From positions 1 through 64,000 of the forward strand of contig JAYQBG010000009.1 in the NCBI GenBank assembly GCA_038137215.1: a stretch of DNA of 64,000 nucleotides, given 5' to 3'. Position numbers and translations under genes: made by a program. Position 1 is the stretch's first letter; each line of letters opens with the position of its first letter. Source of the DNA: JABJAG01 sp038137215 (lineage in GTDB: Bacteria > Pseudomonadota > Alphaproteobacteria > UBA6615). Positions 33,409 through 41,906 of the stretch are shown here, piece after piece. Below the pieces are notes generated by a model. It did no database searches. It saw nothing but the letters and a program-made list of their open reading frames with translations, and was not told the DNA's origin.

Positions 33409-34350
33409 ATGAGCCGTGCATTTGTCTTTCCGGGACAGGGAAGTCAGGAAGTGGGAATGGGTCTGGCGCTGGCGGATGCCTTTCCCGCCGCCAAGCTGGT
33501 CTTTGAGGAAGTTGACGACGCGCTGGAACACCGGCTCAGCCGGATCATGTTCGAAGGCCCGATCGAGGAACTGACCCTGACCGAGAACGCCCAGCCGGCC
33601 CTGATGGCGGTCAGTATGGCGGTGGTGCGGGTGATTGAATCCGAAGGCGGAACCAAGATCGCCGACCTGGCGTCCTTCGTGGCCGGACACAGTTTGGGTG
33701 AATACTCGGCGCTCGCCGCCGCCGGCGCACTGCCTCTGGCGGAAACCGCACGGCTTCTGCAGACCCGCGGCGAGGCCATGCAGGCCGCTGTCCCGGTGGG
33801 GCAGGGTGCAATGGCCGCAATCCTGGGCCCGGCCCTGGAAGAGGTGGAAGCGATTGCCGCGGATGCCGCCTCGGATCAGGTCTGCGATGTGGCAAACGAC
33901 AACTCGGACGGGCAGGTCGTGGTGAGCGGAAACACCGAGGCCGTCGAACGGGCTGTGGAGATCGCCAAGGAGCGTGGCGCGAAACGGGCGATGATGCTGA
34001 CGGTCAGCGCACCGTTTCACTGTGCCTTGCTCGATCCCGCAGCGGACGTCATGACCTATGCGCTGGCTTCGGCGAACATGTCGGCCCCCAATCCGCCGCT
34101 GATTGCCAATGTAACGGCTGAACCCGTTTCCGACCCCGATGATATTCGCAACCTGCTGATCGAGCAGGTGACCAGCCGCGTGCGTTGGCGTGAAAGTGTG
34201 CTGGCCATGCGCGATCTGGGCGTCGAAGAACTCTGCGAACTCGGCGCCGGGAAGGTCCTGTCAGGTCTGGTACGCCGGATCGACCGCGACATGTCGAGCC
34301 GGGCGATCGGAACACCTGCCGACATCGAAGATTTTCTCGGGTCGCTCTAA
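33409..34350 (+). CDS. fabD: Malonyl-CoA:ACP transacylase FabD
   Basis: A 313-residue enzyme loading malonyl groups onto ACP for fatty-acid synthesis. FVFPGQGSQEVGMG is the N-terminal motif, the nucleophile Ser is in VAGHSLGEYSALAAAGAL, and the catalytic His is in VSAPFHCALL. ATG at 33409 has GAGGGG upstream. First gene of the fabD-fabG-acpP-fabF-mltG run. Confidence 0.97.
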   Translation: MSRAFVFPGQGSQEVGMGLALADAFPAAKLVFEEVDDALEHRLSRIMFEGPIEELTLTENAQPALMAVSMAVVRVIESEGGTKIADLASFVAGHSLGEYSALAAAGALPLAETARLLQTRGEAMQAAVPVGQGAMAAILGPALEEVEAIAADAASDQVCDVANDNSDGQVVVSGNTEAVERAVEIAKERGAKRAMMLTVSAPFHCALLDPAADVMTYALASANMSAPNPPLIANVTAEPVSDPDDIRNLLIEQVTSRVRWRESVLAMRDLGVEELCELGAGKVLSGLVRRIDRDMSSRAIGTPADIEDFLGSL

Positions 34351-34380
34351 ACACCCCCAAAGAACAAGAAGAGGAACGCT

Positions 34381-35118
34381 ATGTTCGATCTTGAAGGCAA
34401 GACCGCGCTGGTCACCGGCGCATCGGGAGGTATCGGCGGTGCCATTGCCCGCCAGCTTCATGCGCGGGGTGCGATGATTGTCGCCAGCGGCACCCGGATC
34501 GAGAAGCTAGAAGGTCTGGCTGCCGATCTGGGTGACCGGTGTCATGCGGTTGCGGCCAACCTGTCCGAGCCGGATGCCCCTGATGCATTGATTGCCGCAG
34601 CGGGCGAGGTGGCCGGTGGTGTGGATATCCTGATAAACAATGCCGGCCTGACGCGCGACAATCTCGCGATGCGCATGAAAGACGAAGAATGGCAACAGGT
34701 GATCGACGTGAACCTGTCCTCTGCCTTCCGGCTCACTCGGGGCGTGTTGCGCGGCATGATGAAGGCACGTTGGGGCCGTGTGGTCACGATAACCTCCGTG
34801 GTCGGTACAACCGGCAATCCGGGGCAGGCGAATTACGCTGCGTCGAAAGCTGGTCTGACCGGGATGTCGAAGGCCCTGGCTCAGGAGGTTGCAAGCCGGG
34901 GGCTCACCGTGAACTGTATCGCGCCCGGGTTCATCGAAACCCCGATGACTGATGCCCTGTCGGACGATCAGAAGGCCGCACTGCTCGAGCGCATCCCCTC
35001 GGGGCGGCTCGGCGTAGTGGATGATATCGCGGCCTGCGCGGTCTATCTGTCGAGCGACGAGGCATCCTATGTGACGGGCCAGACACTGCATGTGAATGGC
35101 GGAATGGCGATGATCTAG
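34381..35118 (+). CDS. fabG: 3-oxoacyl-ACP reductase FabG
   Basis: A 245-residue SDR reducing beta-ketoacyl-ACP with NADPH. ALVTGASGGIGGAIAR is the cofactor motif, NNAGLTRDNLAMRMKDEEW is the FabG-specific stretch, and Ser, Tyr and Lys lie in ITSVVGTTGNPGQANYAASK. The C-terminal SDEASYVTGQTLHVNGGMAM is typical of FabG. It is 30 bp after fabD. Confidence 0.97.
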   Translation: MFDLEGKTALVTGASGGIGGAIARQLHARGAMIVASGTRIEKLEGLAADLGDRCHAVAANLSEPDAPDALIAAAGEVAGGVDILINNAGLTRDNLAMRMKDEEWQQVIDVNLSSAFRLTRGVLRGMMKARWGRVVTITSVVGTTGNPGQANYAASKAGLTGMSKALAQEVASRGLTVNCIAPGFIETPMTDALSDDQKAALLERIPSGRLGVVDDIAACAVYLSSDEASYVTGQTLHVNGGMAMI

Positions 35119-35273
35119 ACGATTGCGTGATGTGCGTGGCTTGACGTTACGCGCGAACGAAGCTAAGTCGCGGCCTACCTTCACTGTGGATTACGGTCTC
35201 TGGCTCGTGCATATGCGCTGTGATAGGGATCGATGGTCGTTTTCGGGGGCACTTGGTCACCGAATCGTCTTAA

Positions 35274-35306
35274 ATCGTTGTCGTAGAAACGATCCCGTTT
35301 CGGGAT
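35274..35306 (+). promoter_or_regulatory. Two adjoining hairpins in the acpP 5' region
   Basis: ATCGTT (35274-35279) pairs with AACGAT (35288-35293), and ATCCCG (35292-35297) pairs with CGGGAT (35301-35306), so two stems sit back to back and share two bases. They lie in the 242-bp fabG-acpP gap, 55 bp before the acpP ATG. They may be a processing, attenuation or termination element. Confidence 0.35.
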
Positions 35307-35360
35307 TGGGAAATCGTCCCCCTGCGGGATAACGAAACAAGAAATTGAGGGCAGGCTGAA

Positions 35361-35597
35361 ATGAGCGATATTGCCGAACGCGTCCAAAAAATCGTTGTCG
35401 AACACCTGGGTGTCGATGAGGGCAAAGTAACCGAGAATGCAAGTTTCATCGATGATCTGGGCGCGGACAGCCTCGACACCGTTGAACTCGTCATGGCATT
35501 CGAGGAAGAGTTCGGGTGTGAAATCCCTGACGACGCGGCCGAGAAGATTCTCACGGTCGGCGACGCCGTGAAGTTCCTCGAAGAAGCTGCTGACTGA
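35361..35597 (+). CDS. acpP: Acyl carrier protein
   Basis: A 78-residue ACP, the carrier of growing acyl chains. The 4'-phosphopantetheine attaches to Ser in LGADSLDTVELVMAFEEEF, and the acidic helix II is normal. The 242-bp upstream gap, larger than elsewhere in this operon, suggests its own promoter, as expected for such an abundant protein. Confidence 0.98.
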   Translation: MSDIAERVQKIVVEHLGVDEGKVTENASFIDDLGADSLDTVELVMAFEEEFGCEIPDDAAEKILTVGDAVKFLEEAAD

Positions 35598-35668
35598 CTT
35601 TCGGCACCTGACCCGGGCGGTTCGCACCGCGCTGGTCATGCAACCGTAAAACAGCGCATCGGAATCCT

Positions 35669-36928
35669 ATGAGACGTGTCGTTGTCACCGGAATGGGTCT
35701 CGTCACGCCGCTCGGCGTGGGCCTCGACCATAACTGGACCCGCCTGACCAATGGTGAGTCCGGGGCATCTGCTATCGAAAAGTTCGATGTGTCGGACCTG
35801 CCTACGAAAATCGCCGCGCAAGTGCCGCGCGGTGACGGGAGCAACGGCACGTTCAATGCCGATGACTATGTGCCGGCCAAAGATCAGCGCCGGATCGACG
35901 AGTTTATAGTCTATGGCATATCGGCGGCTGTGGAAGCGGTTGAGGATTCCGGCTGGAAGCCGGATGCGGAGTACGATCAGGAGCGCACTGGCGTCATGAT
36001 CGGCTCTGGCATCGGCGGCCTGCAGACGATCTATGAAGGCTCGACGCTGCTGAACGAGAAGGGCCCCCGCAAGGTGGGGCCATTCTTTATTCCATCTGCC
36101 CTGATCAACCTGGCATCGGGCCAGATCTCGATCCGCTATGGATTCAAGGGCCCCAACCATGCCGTGGTGACGGCCTGTTCGACCGGGGCTCACGCAATCG
36201 GAGATGCGGCCCGGCTGATCATGTGGGACGACGCCGATGTGATGGTTGCCGGGGGCGCGGAAGCCGCGATCTGCCGGATCGGGATCGCCGGATTTGCAGC
36301 TTGCCGGGCACTTTCGACCGGATACAACGACACCCCCGAAAAGGGGTCCCGACCCTATGACAAGGGCCGGGACGGCTTCGTCATGGGTGAGGGTGCCGGT
36401 GTTGTCGTGCTTGAGGAATACGAGCATGCCAAGGCGCGCGGCGCCAAGATCTATGCCGAGGTGACCGGCTATGGCCTATCCGGTGATGCACATCACATCA
36501 CCGCGCCGGCAGAGGACGGGAACGGCGGCTACCGTTCGATGGAAGCTGCTCTCAAACGTGCCGGCATCAACCGCGAGGATATCGACTACGTGAATGCGCA
36601 CGGCACCTCGACCCCGCTCGGGGACGAGATCGAGCTGGGTGCAGTCAAACGTCTGTTCGGTGATCACGCCTACGAGTTGTCGATGTCCTCGACCAAGTCG
36701 GCCATCGGCCATTTGCTCGGTGCGGCGGGTGCAGTCGAAGCGATCTACTCGATCATGGCGATCAACAACAATGTCGTGCCACCGACGATCAACCTCGACG
36801 ATCCGTCGGATGCCTGCGATATCGACCTTGTGCCGCATACAGCCAAGGAGCGGCCTGTTCGCAATGCTTTGAGCAATTCCTTCGGCTTTGGCGGCACCAA
36901 TGCCAGCCTGGTTTTCGCCGAAGTCTGA
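35669..36928 (+). CDS. fabF: 3-oxoacyl-ACP synthase II FabF
   Basis: A 419-residue condensing enzyme. VVVTGMGLVTPLGVG opens the fold; the catalytic Cys is in VTACSTGAHAIGDA, and the two His residues are in NAHGTSTPLGD and SAIGHLLGAAGAVEA. The closing NALSNSFGFGGTNASLVF is typical. It lies 71 bp after acpP, the usual order. Confidence 0.97.
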   Translation: MRRVVVTGMGLVTPLGVGLDHNWTRLTNGESGASAIEKFDVSDLPTKIAAQVPRGDGSNGTFNADDYVPAKDQRRIDEFIVYGISAAVEAVEDSGWKPDAEYDQERTGVMIGSGIGGLQTIYEGSTLLNEKGPRKVGPFFIPSALINLASGQISIRYGFKGPNHAVVTACSTGAHAIGDAARLIMWDDADVMVAGGAEAAICRIGIAGFAACRALSTGYNDTPEKGSRPYDKGRDGFVMGEGAGVVVLEEYEHAKARGAKIYAEVTGYGLSGDAHHITAPAEDGNGGYRSMEAALKRAGINREDIDYVNAHGTSTPLGDEIELGAVKRLFGDHAYELSMSSTKSAIGHLLGAAGAVEAIYSIMAINNNVVPPTINLDDPSDACDIDLVPHTAKERPVRNALSNSFGFGGTNASLVFAEV

Positions 36929-36968
36929 CCCTCGCGATTCCATATTTCCCGGGTATCATGACCGGGTC

Positions 36969-38003
36969 ATGAACGAGATCTCCGAAACTCCTCTGGAAAG
37001 ACCGCCACGGCGGCGATGGACCTGGCTGCTGTCGGGTTTTGTCCTGATGCTGATAGCCGCGGCGACCGTGGGTGGCGGCGCCATCGTCATGTTGAATCGG
37101 GCCTATTCGGACCCGGGACCGCTCATGGCCGAAACCCGTCTGATTATTCCTGCCGGTGCGACCGGTCGTGATATTGCCCGGGCGCTGACCGAGAACGGGG
37201 TCGTGTCTGATGCGCGCCTGGTACAAATTTCTTTGCGGACCTTCGCCCCGGATCGGCTGATGCGTGCGGGAGAGTACATGTTTTCTCCCGGCATCAGTCT
37301 GCGCGATGCCATTGCCAAATTGCAGGATGGCGACGTCGTCGTTCGTCGCATAACCTTTGCCGAGGGCCTGACAACGCGCCAGATGCTGGCCGAACTGAGC
37401 CAGGCAGAAGGCCTGACCGGACCGGTTCCCGAGTCCGACAAAATCGGTGAAGGAACACTCCTGCCGGAGACCTATCACTATTCCTGGGGCGATAGCCGGA
37501 ACGGTGTTGTGGCACGGATGCAGGCAGCTATGACAGAGACGGTGGCCCGGCTCTGGGCGCAACGCGCCGAAGGCTTGCCGCTGAACTCGCCCGAGGAAGC
37601 AGTCGTGCTGGCGTCTATTATCGAGCGCGAGACGGCCGTGCCCGAAGAACGCGGGAAAGTGGCCGGTGTCTTCATCAATCGTCTGAATCGGGGCATGCGC
37701 CTGCAATCAGATCCGACCGTGGCTTACGGACTGCGCACAGAGAATGGCGAATTCACCGCGCGGTTGCTCTTCCGGCATCTGGAGACCGATCACCTATACA
37801 ATACCTATACCCGCGACGGCTTGCCGCCGGCCCCTATCGCAAATCCGGGGGAGGGCAGTATTGCGGCCGCGCTCAACCCCGAGGACACCCGGTATTTCTA
37901 TTTTGTTGCCGACGGCACCGGCGGACACGCGTTTGCCAGAACCCTGGCGGAGCACAACCGCAACGTTGCCAAATGGCGGCGCATCCAGCGGCAAAATCGC
38001 TAG
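36969..38003 (+). CDS. mltG: Endolytic murein transglycosylase MltG
   Basis: A 344-residue YceG-like protein with one N-terminal membrane helix (about residues 16-38, with a cytoplasmic RPPRRR start) and a periplasmic domain. The catalytic Glu is in ASIIERETAVPEERGKVAG, followed by VFINRLNRGMRLQSDPTVAYG. It cuts nascent glycan strands and so sets their length. It is the last gene of the fab run. Confidence 0.95.
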   Translation: MNEISETPLERPPRRRWTWLLSGFVLMLIAAATVGGGAIVMLNRAYSDPGPLMAETRLIIPAGATGRDIARALTENGVVSDARLVQISLRTFAPDRLMRAGEYMFSPGISLRDAIAKLQDGDVVVRRITFAEGLTTRQMLAELSQAEGLTGPVPESDKIGEGTLLPETYHYSWGDSRNGVVARMQAAMTETVARLWAQRAEGLPLNSPEEAVVLASIIERETAVPEERGKVAGVFINRLNRGMRLQSDPTVAYGLRTENGEFTARLLFRHLETDHLYNTYTRDGLPPAPIANPGEGSIAAALNPEDTRYFYFVADGTGGHAFARTLAEHNRNVAKWRRIQRQNR

Positions 38004-38036
38004 GACTGCGCGTATGCGTCGCAGTGACACGAATGC

Positions 38037-38080
38037 CTTCTGGTCCTAACATTAGGTTAATCTAATGTTAAGACCAGAAG
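38037..38080. promoter_or_regulatory. 44-bp inverted repeat with a CtrA-type site upstream of the PCuAC gene
   Basis: Arms of 19 bases, CTTCTGGTCCTAACATTAG and CTAATGTTAAGACCAGAAG, differ at a single position and enclose GTTAAT. Bases 38057-38071 read TTAA-TCTAATG-TTAA, an exact match to the CtrA consensus TTAA-N7-TTAA. The right arm ends inside the AGAAGGAG ribosome site of the PCuAC gene, so a transcript hairpin could also limit translation. It might act as an operator, a translational switch, or a terminator for mltG. Confidence 0.6.
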
Positions 38081-38091
38081 GAGTGGAGCCT

Positions 38092-38559
38092 ATGAATTCG
38101 GGTTTGTTCAAAGCAGCTTTGGTGAGTGCGTCGTTGTTGATGGCACCTTCGATTGGCATGGCCGCCGATATGAAGCACGGCGCCGGGAACACGATGAAAC
38201 ATGGCGACATGAGCCAGGAGCAGATGTCCAAGGGTATTAAAACCAGCAATGTCTGGTCGCGCGCGACGACGCCGACCGCCAGGACGGGTGCGGTGTTTCT
38301 GGAACTCACAAATATGGGCGATGCGCCCGATCTGCTTTTATCTGCAGCCTCCGACATTGCCGAGAAAGTCGAGTTGCATACGCATCTGATGGACAAGGGC
38401 GTCATGAAAATGCGCGCGGTGGAGGCGTTTGAGGTCGCTCCGGGCGCCCCGACGATTCTGCAGCCCGGTGGCAATCACATCATGCTGATCGGTCTGCATC
38501 GCGGTCTGAGCGAGGGTGAAACCTTCCCTGTCACGCTGACATTCCGTGATGCCGGGTAG
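38092..38559 (+). CDS. PCuAC-type periplasmic copper chaperone, ended early by an amber codon
   Basis: A 155-residue exported protein. A Sec signal peptide ends near SIGMAADM, followed by a Met/His-rich stretch (MKHGAGNTMKHGDM). The PCuAC core has the copper ligands His and Met in VELHTHLMDKGVMKMRAVE and the HIM motif in PGGNHIMLIGL. Such proteins deliver Cu(I) to the Cu-A site of cytochrome oxidase. The TAG at 38557 falls just before the expected final beta strand; the frame stays open beyond it (next entry). Confidence 0.85.
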   Translation: MNSGLFKAALVSASLLMAPSIGMAADMKHGAGNTMKHGDMSQEQMSKGIKTSNVWSRATTPTARTGAVFLELTNMGDAPDLLLSAASDIAEKVELHTHLMDKGVMKMRAVEAFEVAPGAPTILQPGGNHIMLIGLHRGLSEGETFPVTLTFRDAG

Positions 38560-38634
38560 ATTGAACTCGAGGTTACGGTCGGTCCCGCCGGTGCGCGCGG
38601 GCATGGTGGACATAAGGGGCATGGTGGCAACTAA
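38560..38634 (+). other. In-frame readthrough extension of the PCuAC gene
   Basis: Directly after the TAG the same frame reads IELEVTVGPAGARGHGGHKG and HGGN before a TAA at 38632-38634. The first seven residues have the pattern of the last PCuAC beta strand, and the rest is a Gly/His tail suited to metal binding. A GAG or AAG codon changed to TAG is the simplest explanation. Confidence 0.6.
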
Positions 38635-38637
38635 AGC

Positions 38638-38658
38638 GGTCTGAAGGCCGTTCAGACC
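38638..38658. terminator. Perfect hairpin between convergent PCuAC and SDR genes
   Basis: GGTCTGAA-ggccg-TTCAGACC forms an 8-bp stem with a 5-base loop. It overlaps the stop codon of the SDR gene read on the minus strand (38652-38654) and lies four bases after the TAA of the readthrough frame. A bidirectional terminator is likely. Confidence 0.5.
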
Positions 38659-39452
38659 TTCTGCCCGGGCTGTTCCATCACCTGATTGATGACCCGGTTG
38701 TAGCCGCCGAAATCAAGGAAGCCGCCATCGACGGCGATGTCATGGCCGGTGATGTAGCTTGAATCGTCGCAGGCAAGAAACAGGACCACCGAGGCGATTT
38801 CTTCTGGTTCGGCACCACGCTGCATGGGCGTCTGATCCCCCAGGGCATCGATAAAGTCGTCTGATCCTTCGACTAGGGGAGTCAGAACCAGCCCGGGTGC
38901 GACGGTGTTGACCCGGATTCCCCAGTCACGAAGTTCCATCGCCGCGCTTTTCGTGACGCCGCGAATGCCCCATTTGCTTGCGCTGTAGGCGGTCGAGAAA
39001 TGCCCCGTCATGCCGGCGATGGACCCGGTGTTGACGATGGCGCCACCGCCGCTGTCGCGGATCAGCGGTGCGGCTGTCTGGATGCCCAGAAACGGCCCGG
39101 TCAGGTTCACCGCGATGACCCGGTTCCAGTCGTTCAGCGCGGTATTGGTGACCCGCCCGCCACGCAATGCCACCCCGGCGTTGTTGATCAGAATGTGGAG
39201 CGCGCCGTAGTCCGCGCGAATCCCGTCGATGACCTGCTGCCAGTTGCCCTGATCGGCGACATCCAGGTGACGATACTGTGCATCGCCGCCGGCATCTCGG
39301 ATTGACTTGGCTTCGGCTTCGCCCTTGTCGTCCTGAACATCGGCCAGAATAACCCGGGCTCCGGACTGGGCAAACAAGCGCGCTTCGGCGGCCCCTTGTC
39401 CGCCGCTGGCACCGGTCACAAGTGCGATCTTGTCCTTCAACTTCTGGTCCAT
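38652..39452 (-). CDS. Short-chain dehydrogenase/reductase (classical, FabG-like)
   Basis: A 266-residue SDR. IALVTGASGGQGAAEARLFA is the cofactor motif, ILADVQDDKGE favours NAD, NNAGVALRGG is present, and the catalytic residues lie in NTGSIAGMTGHFSTAYSASK. The end, YITGHDIAVDGGFLDFGG, is typical of 3-oxoacyl reductases and alcohol dehydrogenases of this class. The substrate is unknown. AGGAGAATCCC precedes the ATG. Together with the next SDR it separates mltG from yicC. Confidence 0.9.
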   Translation of the reverse strand: MDQKLKDKIALVTGASGGQGAAEARLFAQSGARVILADVQDDKGEAEAKSIRDAGGDAQYRHLDVADQGNWQQVIDGIRADYGALHILINNAGVALRGGRVTNTALNDWNRVIAVNLTGPFLGIQTAAPLIRDSGGGAIVNTGSIAGMTGHFSTAYSASKWGIRGVTKSAAMELRDWGIRVNTVAPGLVLTPLVEGSDDFIDALGDQTPMQRGAEPEEIASVVLFLACDDSSYITGHDIAVDGGFLDFGGYNRVINQVMEQPGQKV

Positions 39453-39473
39453 GGGATTCTCCTGTCTGTTTGT

Positions 39474-40199
39474 TCAGATCAACGCGAGCATGCGTACGCC
39501 CAAATAGAGAGGCAACGGGAACGCGATGGTGCCCCGGTTGCGGGCGAGTTTATTGCGGATGAAACGAGCCGCGCGGTCGGACTCCCACAACAACGGCATG
39601 CGGAAGTCATTGGCGTCGGTCATCCGCGAGCGCACGAAGCCTGGGCAGATCACGCTGACTCCAATCCCGTCCGGCGCGAGTTTGCGGCGCAAACCGGCGC
39701 CGTAATACCGTACGGCGGCTTTGCTGGCACAATATGCCGGTGCATCGCGAAACGCGTAAAAACTCGCCAGGCTCGACATCACCGCGATCTGGCCGTGACG
39801 GCGGGCCTGCATGGCCGAGATCAACGGCGTGACCGTAGTGACCACGCCATCCACATTGGTGGCGAAGATTTCTGTATCGCTATACCGGACAGCGTCGCTG
39901 CGTTTGCGTGCGCCCGCGGAGATGCCTGCATTTGCCACCACAAGATCCAGCGGTGCGGTCGTGTCCGACTCCGTGAGCCAGTCCGCCATGGCGCTGCGGT
40001 CCGTCACGTCGAGAACGCGGGTCCGGCACGTTGCGCCGGCGCCGGAAGCCTGTCGGGCGACTGCTTCGAGACGTTCCTGGTTGCGGCCGCTGAGAAACAG
40101 GCTGTGACCCGGTTGTGCATAGGCCAGCGCGAGCGCGGCGCCGATCCCGCTTGAGGCGCCGGTGATCAGAATGTTGCGGGGGGACGCGAAGGCTCTCAT
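39474..40199 (-). CDS. Short-chain dehydrogenase/reductase
   Basis: A 241-residue SDR with ILITGASSGIGAALALAYA, ANAGIS in place of NNAG, and SSLASFYAFRDAPAYCASKA as the catalytic Ser-Tyr-Lys region. A hydrophobic C terminus (FPLPLYLGVRMLALI) suggests membrane association, as in some lipid-active SDRs. It precedes the other SDR by 21 bp and is probably co-transcribed with it; divergent from yicC. Confidence 0.9.
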   Translation of the reverse strand: MRAFASPRNILITGASSGIGAALALAYAQPGHSLFLSGRNQERLEAVARQASGAGATCRTRVLDVTDRSAMADWLTESDTTAPLDLVVANAGISAGARKRSDAVRYSDTEIFATNVDGVVTTVTPLISAMQARRHGQIAVMSSLASFYAFRDAPAYCASKAAVRYYGAGLRRKLAPDGIGVSVICPGFVRSRMTDANDFRMPLLWESDRAARFIRNKLARNRGTIAFPLPLYLGVRMLALI

Positions 40200-40320
40200 G
40201 GGGCTGTGTTTGTCAAGCGGGCTGCTTGTTGGGGGTGAGGCACCAAGCTATAAGGCGATGCATGAAAAAACCAGCCATCCCGAAAGTGAGTTGCACCTGC
40301 TGTCGAAATTGGAGGGCGGC

Positions 40321-41211
40321 ATGACGGTTCAGAGCATGACCGGATTTGCGCGTACGGCGGGTCAGGATGATCGCTTTGCCTGGGTCTGGGAGGGACGGAG
40401 CGTGAACGCCAAGGGCCTGGACGTTCGTTGCCGGATTCCCGGCGGATACGAGGCGACCGAGCAGGCTGTGAAGGTGGCAGCAAAGAAGCTTTTCGCGCGC
40501 GGGAACGTGACCCTGGGCCTGTCGTTGGAGCGCCTGGATCAGGGGGCTGCGACTTACCGAGTGAATCGGGATTTGCTCGCCAAAGTCCGTGAGCTGCGGG
40601 ACGAACTGGCCGGCGAGATCGTGGCGGATGCGCCGACGATCGAGGGGCTGCTTTCGATCCGCGGCATGCTGGAGATGGTCGATGACGCCGATACCGAAGA
40701 GGCGCTGGCGGCCCGGGTTGAGGCCCTGACCGCGTCTGGTGAGGAGATGCTTGATGCTCTGGCTGCTGCACGGGGCGCTGAGGGGGCACAGCTCGACACC
40801 GTGCTCAGCAGCCAATTGGCCATGCTTTCAGATCTCGTGACGAAGGCGGCCAGCAGCACGGCAGCGCAACCCGAAGCGCTTCGGGCCCGGCTTCAGTCGA
40901 TTGTCGCCGAGTTGCTCGGTACCGATCTCGGTCTGTCCGAAGAACGTCTGGCTCATGAAGCGGCACTGCTGGTGGGAAAGGCCGATATCCGCGAGGAGAT
41001 CGACAGGCTTGAGGTGCATATTGCGTCGGCGCGGGAATTGCTGACCGCGGCGGGTGCGGTCGGCAGACGCCTGGACTTCCTGTGTCAGGAACTCAATCGT
41101 GAAGCCAACACGCTGTGCTCCAAATCTGCAGATGTGGAGCTGACGCAGATTGGCCTTGAGATGAAGGCGACGATCGAACAATTCCGCGAACAGGTACAGA
41201 ATGTCGAATAG
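40321..41211 (+). CDS. yicC: YicC family protein (endoribonuclease family)
   Basis: A 296-residue YicC protein. MTVQSMTGFAR opens the N-terminal domain, with NAKGLDVRCRIP nearby; the C-terminal half has DIREEIDRLEVHI and RLDFLCQELNREANTLCSKS, which form the conserved DUF1732 active region. E. coli YicC has been described as an endoribonuclease. ATG at 40321 has GGAGGG upstream. It is linked to gmk as usual. Confidence 0.94.
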   Translation: MTVQSMTGFARTAGQDDRFAWVWEGRSVNAKGLDVRCRIPGGYEATEQAVKVAAKKLFARGNVTLGLSLERLDQGAATYRVNRDLLAKVRELRDELAGEIVADAPTIEGLLSIRGMLEMVDDADTEEALAARVEALTASGEEMLDALAAARGAEGAQLDTVLSSQLAMLSDLVTKAASSTAAQPEALRARLQSIVAELLGTDLGLSEERLAHEAALLVGKADIREEIDRLEVHIASARELLTAAGAVGRRLDFLCQELNREANTLCSKSADVELTQIGLEMKATIEQFREQVQNVE

Positions 41212-41221
41212 GGGGCTGGGA

Positions 41222-41875
41222 ATGGCTGACGGAGACAGCGGCGGACTGCACATCAAACGGCGCGGGTTGATGCTCGTCCTTTCATCGCCCTCGGGCGCCG
41301 GCAAGACCTCCATCTCGCGCGAGGTTCTCGAACGCGACGACAATTTGTCCCTCTCCATCTCCGTCACCACGCGTCCCCGGCGCCCGGGTGAAGTTGACGG
41401 AGAACATTACCGTTTTGTCGACAAGACTACCTTTGATCTGATGGTCAATCAGCAGGAGCTTCTCGAATACGCCAAGGTCTTCGACCATTACTACGGTACG
41501 CCGCGCGGACCGGTCGATGAAGCCTTGCAGGCAGGCCAGGACGTCCTGTTCGATCTCGACTGGCAGGGAACCCAGCAACTTGATGAGCGCGCGCGCGATG
41601 ACCTTGTCAGCGTGTTCATTTTGCCGCCGTCCACGGCCGAACTGGAGCGCCGGCTTCACACGCGCGCGCAAGACAGCGCCGATGTGATCGCCGGACGCAT
41701 GGCCAAGGCTGCCGATGAAATCACGCATTGGTCGGAATACGACTACGTGGTCGTGAACCACACCTTTGAGGAAAGTGTGACACAGGTCCGCGCTATTCTG
41801 GAGGCTGAACGGCTCAAGCGAACGCGCCAGGAAGGTCTGTCAGACTTCGTGCGTCTCTTACGTCAGGGACAGTAG
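41222..41875 (+). CDS. gmk: Guanylate kinase
   Basis: A 217-residue kinase converting GMP to GDP. The P-loop is VLSSPSGAGKTSISREV, TTRPRRPGEVDGEHYRFVD is the GMP-binding region, and DLDWQGTQQL and FILPPS follow. The start at 41222 has GGGG a few bases upstream; an in-frame ATG at 41201 overlaps yicC by 11 bases and is less likely. Confidence 0.96.
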   Translation: MADGDSGGLHIKRRGLMLVLSSPSGAGKTSISREVLERDDNLSLSISVTTRPRRPGEVDGEHYRFVDKTTFDLMVNQQELLEYAKVFDHYYGTPRGPVDEALQAGQDVLFDLDWQGTQQLDERARDDLVSVFILPPSTAELERRLHTRAQDSADVIAGRMAKAADEITHWSEYDYVVVNHTFEESVTQVRAILEAERLKRTRQEGLSDFVRLLRQGQ

Positions 41876-41906
41876 AGAGTCTGCGGAGAACCCGGTGCGT
41901 CCAGGG

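Noticed and set aside
38037..38080. Simple intrinsic terminator of mltG
   Set aside because: Not excluded, but the stem is AT-rich, has no following T-run, contains a CtrA consensus and touches the next gene's ribosome site, so a regulatory role is more likely.
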